Positions 17,861-25,570 of a DNA stretch of 37,128 nt are shown here, one piece after another. A program made the translations under genes and the position numbers. The notes under the pieces are model-generated. The model worked only from the letters and a program-made list of their open reading frames with translations. It searched no databases and had not been told where the DNA came from. The first letter of the stretch is position 1, and the number at the start of each line of letters is the position of its first letter. The stretch lies in assembly GCA_024280145.1 (NCBI GenBank), contig JAJRQR010000132.1, positions 1-37,128 on the forward strand. Direction: 5' to 3'. The stretch is from Bacteroidota bacterium (GTDB lineage: Bacteria > Bacteroidota > Bacteroidia > Flavobacteriales > Flavobacteriaceae).

Positions 17861-19090
17861 TTAATGTTCATGTTCTTCAAATTCACCTTTGTTTAATTCG
17901 GCATTTACATAATAAGCACCTTTTATAACAACGATGGTGTCCTTGTGATTTTGTTTGATAAATACCACTTCGGAATAACCTAAATCAGATTTTCCACGAT
18001 TTACTTGAATTCTTTCTAACTCTACATCGTCTGCATCTCTGCTTTTCTGAATAAAAATATAATCCAGTCCTTTTTCAGTAACAAACGCTTCATTTGGAAG
18101 TGCATCAACCTTTTTAGATTTTGTAATTACACGAGCATCTACAAACATTCCAGTTAATAATCCATCGTGATCTCCTACTATTTTAGCGTGAACTTTTACG
18201 GCTCTTGTTTGCATATCGAAAGCTTTTCCTACTGCAAATATTTCAGCATTATAAATTTTATCAGGCCTAGTAGTTAATGAAAATGTTACTTTCTGTCCTA
18301 TTTCAACTTGATCGATATCTTTTTCAAAAACTTTTAACCCTAAATGAAGATACTCATTATCAACAATTTCGAACATTTCTTGTTCTGGTGAAACAAATTT
18401 ACCAATATTAATTTCCACAATCTGAATATGTCCGCTAATAGGAGCAATTACTGGAATCGTTGCTACAATAGTACCTTTTTCTAGAGTAGAAATTGAAACA
18501 CCCATTAATTGCAATGTTGCTTTAGAAGCACTCAATGTTGCTTTCCCATTAAAATAAGCTGCTTCCGATTGTTGAAACGATTTAGAGGAAGTAATCCCAT
18601 CTTTTAACAATTCCTTTTTACGTAAAAAATCGTTTTCTAAATATGAAATATTACTTTTTGCAGAAAGATATTCTTGTTGCATTCTAATAAATTCTGGATT
18701 ACTAAGATGTGCAATTACTTGCCCTTTTCTAACTTTATCACCTTCAATAACATCAACACTTTGCACTCTACCTCCAATTAATGCGCTAACACTTGCCATA
18801 TTTTGAGGTGGCAATTCTAACTGTCCATTTACTTTTAATTTGGCTCCTAAACTCACCTCGGTTATGGTTCCAATTTCAATATTCATTACTTCCAACTGTT
18901 TGGTTTCTAAAGTAATTTTATTGCTCACTTCCTCTTCTCCGTGTTCATCACCTTGTTCATCATGTCCAGCTTCTGCCTTTTCTTCGTGTCCGTGTTCGTC
19001 GCCAGTTGCTTTAGTTTCAGAAGTGTTTCCACAACTTACCAAAAGTAAGACGAAAAGTAAAGTTGCAGCTATTTTATATATATGTTTCAT
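17861..19090 (-). CDS. czcB: CzcB-type RND efflux adaptor, His-rich lipoprotein
   Basis: A 409-residue membrane-fusion protein with a lipoprotein signal (LLFVLLLVSC, Cys20). Directly after it is a His/Asp/Glu-rich stretch (GDEHGHEEKAEAGHDE and onward, residues 30-55), a common metal-binding tail in Czc adaptors. The lipoyl halves (GGRVQSVDVIEGDKVRKGQV; ISGHIQIVEINIGKFV), helical hairpin and beta-barrel follow in normal order. It should bridge the CzcA pump at 20350-23520 and the CzcC channel at 19130-20353, 39 bases upstream. It is similar throughout to the adaptor at 8982-10124, so the two efflux sets look like old duplicates. Confidence 0.88.
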   Translation of the reverse strand: MKHIYKIAATLLFVLLLVSCGNTSETKATGDEHGHEEKAEAGHDEQGDEHGEEEVSNKITLETKQLEVMNIEIGTITEVSLGAKLKVNGQLELPPQNMASVSALIGGRVQSVDVIEGDKVRKGQVIAHLSNPEFIRMQQEYLSAKSNISYLENDFLRKKELLKDGITSSKSFQQSEAAYFNGKATLSASKATLQLMGVSISTLEKGTIVATIPVIAPISGHIQIVEINIGKFVSPEQEMFEIVDNEYLHLGLKVFEKDIDQVEIGQKVTFSLTTRPDKIYNAEIFAVGKAFDMQTRAVKVHAKIVGDHDGLLTGMFVDARVITKSKKVDALPNEAFVTEKGLDYIFIQKSRDADDVELERIQVNRGKSDLGYSEVVFIKQNHKDTIVVIKGAYYVNAELNKGEFEEHEH

Positions 19091-19129
19091 TTTTATTTAT
19101 TTTAAAATTTGAATTTTATAATGATTGAT

Positions 19130-20353
19130 TTAATATTTTCCAGTTAAATAATTAATCTCGTTAATGGTTTGATTGTACAAATTTAGGCGATCTAAATAAT
19201 CGTTTTTTATTGAAATTGCCTGCTCTAAAGTGGCAATATATTCTACATAACCAATCTCTCCTTCTTTATAGGCTTTATTTGCTGAAAAGAATAGTTTATC
19301 TGAAAGTTGTAAACCTTGAGATTCATAATAAATTAAAGAAGCTTGGTGCTTTTCAAACTCTTGAATATTGCTTTTTAAAGCCGAATTCATATCTAATTTT
19401 GTTTGCTCAAAATTTAGTTGTGCAATTTCTGAATTTACTCTTGCTGCTTTTGCTTTTCCGTCTTGTGCCCATAAAAATATTGGAACTTTTACTCCCACCT
19501 GAAAACCTGAAAAATTCTTAATTCCTTCAATTTGTTGATTGAAATATCCTGCTGAAATATCGGGTAGAAACTGAGCTTTTTCTAGTTTATGTTCTCTTTC
19601 TGAAATAGCAACTCTTTTTTCTTGCATCATTAAAATTGGACTTTCATTTGAAACGCTATCCACTTTAATAAAATCTGATTTTGTTAATTCTGCTTCAGAA
19701 ATAGTTACAGCTTCCTCAACATTTAACAACAGTTGAAGCTGACGCTGTAGGTTTTCTACATCCAACTGCGATTCAGATTTTAATAACCGAATCTCTTCTC
19801 GTTTTCCTTTCGCTGACATTTTTTCAATCAAATTGGTTTCCCCAGTTTCAAAACGTTTTTCAGCGATTACTGCAAAGTTTTTGAATTCATTTTCCAATTC
19901 CTCAATCAATTGCAGTTTACTTTTAGCGTATTGCAATTGCATATAAACCGCTCGTACTTGACGTTCTAAATTGTTTTTCTTTAGAATTAGCGATGTTTCA
20001 CTCAATGCAATTCTATCGTTTTGCAATTTAGATTGTGTTCCGTATACCGTTGGAAATTTAAAATCTTGTGAGATTTCCCATTGGTAATCAACGGCATCAC
20101 TATTAATTTGTCCACGAGTATAGGAAACCGATGTTTTTTCAAAATCAATTGCTGAGCTCTTTAAGTTTTGCTGTTTTTCAATTTCAAAACTAGCGGCTTT
20201 TAAACTCGGGTTGTTTTCAAAAGCAATGGTTAAAGCATCTTCCACCGTTAAATTCTGAGTACTGATAACAGGTTCTTCTTGTGCCATTGTAGTTTGACTT
20301 CCTATAAAACTTAGAAATCCAATTACTAAAAGGCTTGCCAATTTTTTATTCAT
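19130..20353 (-). CDS. czcC: CzcC-type outer-membrane efflux channel (TolC family)
   Basis: A 407-residue protein with a signal peptide (ending TTMAQE) and the internal twofold repeat of TolC-family channels: LTVEDALTIAFENNPSLKAA at the start of the first half, and LPDISAGYF, GFQVGVKVPIFL and YVEYIATLEQAISIKNDYL in the second half. It forms the trimeric outer-membrane duct of the Czc pump. Its ATG overlaps the stop of czcA by four bases (ATGA), so the two are translationally coupled. The channel domain of the broken fusion at 10135-14466 is its closest relative in the window. Confidence 0.88.
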   Translation of the reverse strand: MNKKLASLLVIGFLSFIGSQTTMAQEEPVISTQNLTVEDALTIAFENNPSLKAASFEIEKQQNLKSSAIDFEKTSVSYTRGQINSDAVDYQWEISQDFKFPTVYGTQSKLQNDRIALSETSLILKKNNLERQVRAVYMQLQYAKSKLQLIEELENEFKNFAVIAEKRFETGETNLIEKMSAKGKREEIRLLKSESQLDVENLQRQLQLLLNVEEAVTISEAELTKSDFIKVDSVSNESPILMMQEKRVAISEREHKLEKAQFLPDISAGYFNQQIEGIKNFSGFQVGVKVPIFLWAQDGKAKAARVNSEIAQLNFEQTKLDMNSALKSNIQEFEKHQASLIYYESQGLQLSDKLFFSANKAYKEGEIGYVEYIATLEQAISIKNDYLDRLNLYNQTINEINYLTGKY

Positions 20354-23300
20354 TTTTCTTGTGTGTCTTTTTCGGTTCTTGTTTCAAAAACATAGTATAA
20401 AACAGGTACTACCAAAAGGGTTAATAAAGTAGATGATATCAATCCGCCAATTACTACGGTTGCTAATGGTCGTTGCACCTCTGCTCCTGCTGATGCAGAA
20501 ATTGCCATCGGTACAAATCCCATAATTGCTGCAACTGCAGTTAGTAAAATCGGACGTAAACGTTCTTTGGTTCCTAGTAAAATTCGGTCTTTTAAATCGG
20601 TATGTCCTTCTTCTTTTAGACTGTTAAATCTACTTACCAATACCAGTCCGTTTAGTACGGCAACTCCAAATAACACTACAAATCCGACCCCTGCCGAAAT
20701 ACTAAAAGGCATTCCTCTTAAGGACAGACTAAATATTCCTCCAATGGCTGCTAATGGAACTGCCATATAAATCATGGAAGCTTGTGAAATGGAATTTAAA
20801 GCAAAATAAAGTAGAATGAATATCAAGAATAATGCGATTGGCACTACGATTGAAAGGCGCTCTTTTGCACGTTTTAAATTTTCGAAAGAACCTCCATATT
20901 CTATAAAATATCCTTCAGGTAATTCTAATTCTGCATCCAAACGCTCTTGAACTTCTTCCACCATCGACTCTACATCACGTCCTCTAACATTAACCCCTAC
21001 GGAAACTCTTCGATAGGTATTATCTCTAGATATCTGCATTGGACCTGGTTTGTAACTAATTTCGTCCAATTCTTTTAAAGGAATCATTGCCTTTTCGTTA
21101 GGAAGGTCTACAAATAAGTTTTTTAAATCGTCTATGCTTTGTCGGTAGGTATCTGAAAAACGGACTACTAAATCGAAGCGTTTTTCTCCTTCAAAAATAA
21201 TTCCCGCATCTGCTCCGGAGAACGCTGCACTTACATAACTATTTAGTTTATCGATAGTCAACCCATATTTCGCTAATTTTTCACGTTGATAAATAACCGT
21301 AATTTGAGGCAGTCCATCGGTAGCTTCCGCGCGAACATCTGCAGCACCATCTATAGTTTGAATGATTGCCGCCATTTCTTCCGCTTTTACAGCCAAGACA
21401 TCTAGATCGTTTCCGTATAATTTAATCGCTACATCTTCTCGAACACCCGTTAATAATTCATTAAAACGAAGCTCCACCGGTTGTGTGAAAATAAAATTAG
21501 CTCCTACAATCACTTTCAGTTTATCTTGCATTTTTTCGATTAATTCTGCTTTCGTTGAAGCCGAAGTCCATTTATCCATATCTTTTTCAAGAATAATAAA
21601 ACAATCGGCAATATCCATTGGCATTGGATCGGTAGGTATTTCAGCAACACCAATACGAGCTACCATCGTTTTTACTTCTGGGAAGTTTTCGTTAATTATA
21701 TTTTCAACTTGCTCCGAAACTTTTATAGATTCTGTTAATGAAGAACCCGGTTTCATAATAATTTGCATTGCCATATCTCCTTCATCTAATTTCGGGATAA
21801 ATTCTCCACCCATTCTTGAGAAAACAAAACCTGCAACTACAAATAGTAAAACAGCTACTAAAATTACAATGGTTCTTACTTTTAAAGCTCCATTAATTAA
21901 AGGTTTGTATGCTTTAAAGATGGCTCCCATTGTTTTGTCGCTTATTTTGGTAAGCCAATCTTCTACATTGGTAAACCATGTTCGTTTTTTCTGAGAAGTA
22001 GGTTTCATAAACAAGGTTGCCATTACAGGAACGTAAGTCAAACAAAGTAATAAAGCTCCTAAAACCGCATAACCGAATGTGAACGCCATAGGTCTAAACA
22101 TTTTTCCTTCTACTCCTGTTAAGAATAAAATAGGTGTAAAAACGATCAAAATAATTAACTGTCCGAAGAAAGCCGAATTCATCATCATACTACTCGATTT
22201 GTAGGTGAGTTCGTCCATTTCTTCTGAAGTGAAATCAGTTTTGTTTTTCTTAATCCTTTCCTGAATATGATGGACAGTTCCTTCGACAATAATCACGGCT
22301 CCATCGACTATAATTCCGAAGTCAATAGCTCCTAAAGACATTAAGTTTGCCCAGACTCCTGTTGCCTTCATTAAGATAAAAGCAAACAGTAATGATAATG
22401 GAATAATGGAAGCTGTAAGTAGTCCACCACGGATGCTTCCTAATAAGAAAACCAGTACAAAAATTACAATTAAAGCACCTTCTAAAAGGTTTTTTGTAAC
22501 GGTACTTGTGGTACGCGCAATTAAATCGCTTCGGTCTAAGAAAGGGCGAATTTCCAATCCTTCTGGAAGTGATTTCTGAATGCTTGCAATACGCTTTTTT
22601 ACATTTTTTATAACTTCATGTGGATTTTCACCTTTCAGCATTAATACTTGTCCTCCAACAGATTCTGCTCCGTCTTCCGTAAAAGCACCAAAACGAACCG
22701 AAGCCCCGTATTGTACTGCATCAGCCACATCTTTTATTAATATAGGGGTGTTATTATTGTTTTCTATTACGATATTTTCGATGTCTTCGATGGTTCTTGC
22801 CAAACCTTCACCACGAATAAAATTAGCTTGATGGTTTTTTTCAATATAAGCACCACCCGTATTTGAATTGTTTTTCTCCAAGGCTTCAAAAACTTCGCTA
22901 ATACTAATTCCCATACTGTTTAAACGGTTTGGATTTAGAGCGATTTCATATTGTTTTACGTGTCCACCAAAGGAATTAATTTCAACCACACCCGGTACCA
23001 AAGCCATTTGTCGTTTTACAATCCAATCTTGAATGGTTCTTAATTCTGCTGGCGAATATTTATCTTCGAATCCTTCTTTTGGCACTAACGAATATTGGTA
23101 AATTTCTCCCAATCCTGTTGCTATTGGTGCCATAAATGGTTTTCCGAAGCCAGCAGGAATATCCTCTTGGATTTCGGTTAGCTTTTCTTGTACTAATTGT
23201 CTTGGAAGGTAAGTTCCCATATCGTCTTTAAATACAATGGTTACTACAGAAAGCCCGAAACGTGATACCGATCGCAACTCTATCACACTAGGTAAATTTG

Positions 23301-23520
23301 CCACGGCAAGCTCTACGGGATAGGTTACAAATTGCTCAATATCTTCGGTTCCTAAGTTAGGTGCTACGGTAATGACTTGTACCTGATTGTTGGTTATATC
23401 TGGTACAGATCCCAACTTAATGGTCATCATAGAGTAGGTTCCAGCACCTATAAGTACGAGAACCATCAGTCCTATGATGAACTTATTGTTTATAGAAAAG
23501 TTAATGATTTTATTAATCAT
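20350..23520 (-). CDS. czcA: CzcA-type heavy-metal RND efflux pump
   Basis: A 1056-residue, apparently intact inner-membrane proton/metal antiporter. It has the HME-type signature DFGIIVDGAVIIVE in the fourth membrane segment region, whose two Asp residues are those expected in Zn/Co/Cd exporters. Other landmarks are PDITNNQVQV near the N-terminus, PSVIELRSVSRFGLS, GGEFIPKLDEGD after segment 7, and VLNGLVLVSRF in the second half. Two groups of six membrane segments and two large periplasmic loops are present. With czcC and czcB it makes a complete tripartite pump. The 126-base gap upstream holds only a weak inverted repeat, so expression may depend on the promoter of the small gene at 23958. 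Confidence 0.92.
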   Translation of the reverse strand: MINKIINFSINNKFIIGLMVLVLIGAGTYSMMTIKLGSVPDITNNQVQVITVAPNLGTEDIEQFVTYPVELAVANLPSVIELRSVSRFGLSVVTIVFKDDMGTYLPRQLVQEKLTEIQEDIPAGFGKPFMAPIATGLGEIYQYSLVPKEGFEDKYSPAELRTIQDWIVKRQMALVPGVVEINSFGGHVKQYEIALNPNRLNSMGISISEVFEALEKNNSNTGGAYIEKNHQANFIRGEGLARTIEDIENIVIENNNNTPILIKDVADAVQYGASVRFGAFTEDGAESVGGQVLMLKGENPHEVIKNVKKRIASIQKSLPEGLEIRPFLDRSDLIARTTSTVTKNLLEGALIVIFVLVFLLGSIRGGLLTASIIPLSLLFAFILMKATGVWANLMSLGAIDFGIIVDGAVIIVEGTVHHIQERIKKNKTDFTSEEMDELTYKSSSMMMNSAFFGQLIILIVFTPILFLTGVEGKMFRPMAFTFGYAVLGALLLCLTYVPVMATLFMKPTSQKKRTWFTNVEDWLTKISDKTMGAIFKAYKPLINGALKVRTIVILVAVLLFVVAGFVFSRMGGEFIPKLDEGDMAMQIIMKPGSSLTESIKVSEQVENIINENFPEVKTMVARIGVAEIPTDPMPMDIADCFIILEKDMDKWTSASTKAELIEKMQDKLKVIVGANFIFTQPVELRFNELLTGVREDVAIKLYGNDLDVLAVKAEEMAAIIQTIDGAADVRAEATDGLPQITVIYQREKLAKYGLTIDKLNSYVSAAFSGADAGIIFEGEKRFDLVVRFSDTYRQSIDDLKNLFVDLPNEKAMIPLKELDEISYKPGPMQISRDNTYRRVSVGVNVRGRDVESMVEEVQERLDAELELPEGYFIEYGGSFENLKRAKERLSIVVPIALFLIFILLYFALNSISQASMIYMAVPLAAIGGIFSLSLRGMPFSISAGVGFVVLFGVAVLNGLVLVSRFNSLKEEGHTDLKDRILLGTKERLRPILLTAVAAIMGFVPMAISASAGAEVQRPLATVVIGGLISSTLLTLLVVPVLYYVFETRTEKDTQEK

Positions 23521-23592
23521 GAATTTTGGGTTTAAAATGTTTGAATAGATAATGTGTACTCGCCAGTAAAGTTGGGAGTATTAAATAATGAG

Positions 23593-23643
23593 ATTCCTGC
23601 TTTGCTCTTCCGCTAAAGCTTCAGCAGCACGTGGATCAGGAAT
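23593..23643. repeat. Imperfect inverted repeat between the small exported protein gene and czcA
   Basis: Outer arms ATTCCTG (23593-23599) and CAGGAAT (23637-23643) enclose inner arms GCTTT and AAAGC. There is no T-run on the - strand. It may be a processing or attenuation element in the transcript, or a copy of a dispersed flavobacterial repeat; only one copy is in this window. Confidence 0.35.
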
Positions 23644-23646
23644 TAG

Positions 23647-23958
23647 TTAAACCCGAGGGGGTTGGAGAATGGAATTAGGAATATCTTTTCCTAAATTATC
23701 GAAATGAAAAAATACTTCTGAAGATATTTCAGTAGTAAGAGCTGTAAAATCAATCATATCAACACCTTCTGCGTGTACTTGACAACATTGACAATGACAA
23801 AAAGGAGAACACAAATCTGAAGCATTATGATCGTGATCAAAATCATTGATTTGCGCTAATTCTGTATTTGTAGGGTTATCAAAAGCAGTACTATCTTCAC
23901 AAGGCGTAAAGTTGAGTGCTAAAATATAAATAGATAATATGAATGCTAAAATTTTCAC
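23647..23958 (-). CDS. Small exported Cys-rich protein (HYC_CC_PP-like)
   Basis: From the GTG at 23958 this gives 103 residues: a signal or anchor segment (VKILAFILSIYILALNF), a Cys/His cluster (CSPFCHCQCCQVH) and the C-terminal ILQPPRV. The layout fits a small Bacteroidetes family named for an HYC..CC..PP pattern, usually next to czcA genes. The GTG is chosen over the in-frame TTG at 23988 because a TATATTTG -7 box ends five bases before it; the TTG would lie within the putative operator upstream of the box. It is the first gene of the metal island and likely binds metal in the periplasm, but its exact role is unknown. Confidence 0.65.
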   Translation of the reverse strand: MKILAFILSIYILALNFTPCEDSTAFDNPTNTELAQINDFDHDHNASDLCSPFCHCQCCQVHAEGVDMIDFTALTTEISSEVFFHFDNLGKDIPNSILQPPRV

Positions 23959-23963
23959 AGCGA

Positions 23964-23998
23964 CAAATATACAATTTATTAGTTGCAATGGTTGTGCA
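23964..23998 (-). promoter_or_regulatory. Promoter and candidate operator at the head of the metal-efflux island
   Basis: The -7 box TATATTTG is at 23964-23971. Eleven bases upstream, at 23983-23998, is TGCACAACCATTGCAA (- strand), matching the TGCAC-N5-TTGCAA motif of the ATPase promoter at 17079-17094. The spacing to the -7 box differs by only one base between the two promoters. Confidence 0.55.
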
Positions 23999-24032
23999 AA
24001 AAAAAGAATCTATAACAATTGTTATAGATTCT
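23998..24032 (-). terminator. Rho-independent terminator after tRNA-Ser
   Basis: A perfect 28-base palindrome at 24005-24032 (arm AGAATCTATAACAA on each strand) follows the tRNA on the - strand and is followed by a run of eight T. It lies seven bases beyond the tRNA 3' end. It would keep the tRNA transcript out of the metal island; the first candidate operator begins where the T-run ends. Confidence 0.8.
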
Positions 24033-24039
24033 ATAGTTG

Positions 24040-24124
24040 CGGAGAAAGAGGGATTCGAACCCCCGGAGGTGTGACCCTCAACAGTTTTCAAGACTGCCGC
24101 ATTCGACCACTCTGCCATTTCTCC
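24040..24124 (-). tRNA. tRNA-Ser (anticodon UGA)
   Basis: Read on the - strand, the 7-base acceptor stem GGAGAAA pairs with TTTCTCC, with discriminator G. The anticodon loop is CTTGAAA with anticodon TGA. There is a long variable arm, as in type II tRNAs, and the T-loop is TTCGAAT. The CCA end is not encoded. Length is 85 bases. Confidence 0.95.
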
Positions 24125-24178
24125 AGTGGTATGCGTTTACAAAGAAGTTAATAACTATATTTCCTCCTTTAGCGGTGG

Positions 24179-24186
24179 CAAATATA
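24179..24186 (-). promoter_or_regulatory. -7 box (TATATTTG) of the tRNA-Ser gene
   Basis: TATATTTG fits the Bacteroidetes -7 consensus and lies 54 bases upstream of the mature tRNA 5' end, leaving a short leader for RNase P. No clear -33 box was seen. Confidence 0.5.
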
Positions 24187-24241
24187 AAACCCTTTTTTTA
24201 TTTAATAAAACTTTAATGCCTATTAATTAGTAATTTTTTTA

Positions 24242-25570
24242 TTAAAATTCTACATTTAAAATCTGCCCACTTAACTGTAAGAGTTTTAACTCTATGAGCT
24301 TGGTTTCATACATCGTATTTGTTAAATCTGTTTGAGAATTTAATAAATTTACTTGTGCTAATCTGAAGTCTATAGAGTTTATCTGGCCCAGTTTGTACTT
24401 TTCTACTGATCTATCAAAATTATTTTGATTAGTAGTTACGTTTTTTTCCTGAGCTTGAAGGATAAACAATTTGTTCGTGTATTCCTCACTCGTATTTTTT
24501 AATAAATTCTCTAAAGTTTCTACCTGTTGTTGTTTCACAATTTCTTGATTATCCAATGCTATTTTGGCATTTGAAACTCTTGTTTTTGTACTTCCTCCAT
24601 CAAATAAGTTCCAAGAAACATTAAGTCCTGCTCTAAATCCAGTAATGGTACTCCCTGCAAAGAATGATGTCGAAGGATTATCGCTTTCATTCCAACCATA
24701 AGAACTTGATAAACCCACTCTCGGAAGGTAATTACCTTTATTTACTCTAATATTATATTCGCTCATCAAAATATTTTTTTCTTGCTGCTTTAAAACAACA
24801 TTGCTCTCTAATGACATAGAAAGTAATTCTTCATAAGACAAAAGAGTAAGGAAATCTACTTCGGTTTCAACTTCATAATTTTCTTCTAATTGGATACCTA
24901 AAATAATATTCAAATCCCGTTTTGAATTTATATATTGTTGTCTGGTATTGATATAATTAATACTATCGTTATTTACATCTACCTCTGCATTTAGCAATTC
25001 TAATTTACTAGATTGTCCATAATCATTTTGATACTGAATTCGTTCTAATCTAAGTTTTGAAATCGCTAAAGTTTCTTTTAAATTATTTGTGTTTTTAGAT
25101 AATCGTGCAATTTGAAAATAAACCGTAAATAATTGCAAGTAGGTGTTTTCAATGGTTTCTCTGGCTTGTAATTCGGAAAGATTATAGTTTTCTTTAAGCA
25201 ATTTATAATTGTATTTTCTTCCTAAACCATCAAAAATAGTATAGTTTAAATCTAAGGAGGCATTATAGCTTTTGGTTTCTGCGCCAGTAATTTCAGTGAT
25301 AGTACCATCTTGTCTTTCAATTTCCTGATTACTAATATCGTAATTAGCTCCGCCATTTGCTGAAATAGAAGGCAGATATCCCGTATTGTAAATACTCGAA
25401 TTATTTTTCGCTATTTCAATATTATTTTCAGCGACTTTTATGCCATAATTATTCTCTAAAGTAATCTGAATCGCCTCTTTCTTCGTCAATATCCTTTGTG
25501 CATTTACAGCAAAAGATAGGCTTACAAAAACCAAGCTTATCGCTAATTTAATGTAATTCATCATTCTCAT
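24242..25570 (-). CDS. TolC-family outer-membrane channel of a drug-efflux operon
   Basis: A 442-residue protein with a signal peptide (LAISLVFVSLSFAVNAQ) and the TolC duplication: ILTKKEAIQITLENNYGIKV in the first half, and GFRAGLNVSWNLFDGG plus YKLGQINSIDFRLAQVNLLN in the second. It would form the outer-membrane exit duct for the pump encoded just upstream. The first of three close ATG codons (25570, 25564, 25561) lies within the end of the pump gene, overlapping it by up to 23 bases; which one is used is uncertain. It is the last gene of the marR operon, and no terminator is obvious between it and the tRNA-Ser promoter. Confidence 0.88.
   Translation of the reverse strand: MRMMNYIKLAISLVFVSLSFAVNAQRILTKKEAIQITLENNYGIKVAENNIEIAKNNSSIYNTGYLPSISANGGANYDISNQEIERQDGTITEITGAETKSYNASLDLNYTIFDGLGRKYNYKLLKENYNLSELQARETIENTYLQLFTVYFQIARLSKNTNNLKETLAISKLRLERIQYQNDYGQSSKLELLNAEVDVNNDSINYINTRQQYINSKRDLNIILGIQLEENYEVETEVDFLTLLSYEELLSMSLESNVVLKQQEKNILMSEYNIRVNKGNYLPRVGLSSSYGWNESDNPSTSFFAGSTITGFRAGLNVSWNLFDGGSTKTRVSNAKIALDNQEIVKQQQVETLENLLKNTSEEYTNKLFILQAQEKNVTTNQNNFDRSVEKYKLGQINSIDFRLAQVNLLNSQTDLTNTMYETKLIELKLLQLSGQILNVEF

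Noticed and set aside
23939-24151. ORFs on both strands across 23897-24151
   Set aside because: They run through tRNA-Ser and its terminator and show no protein character.
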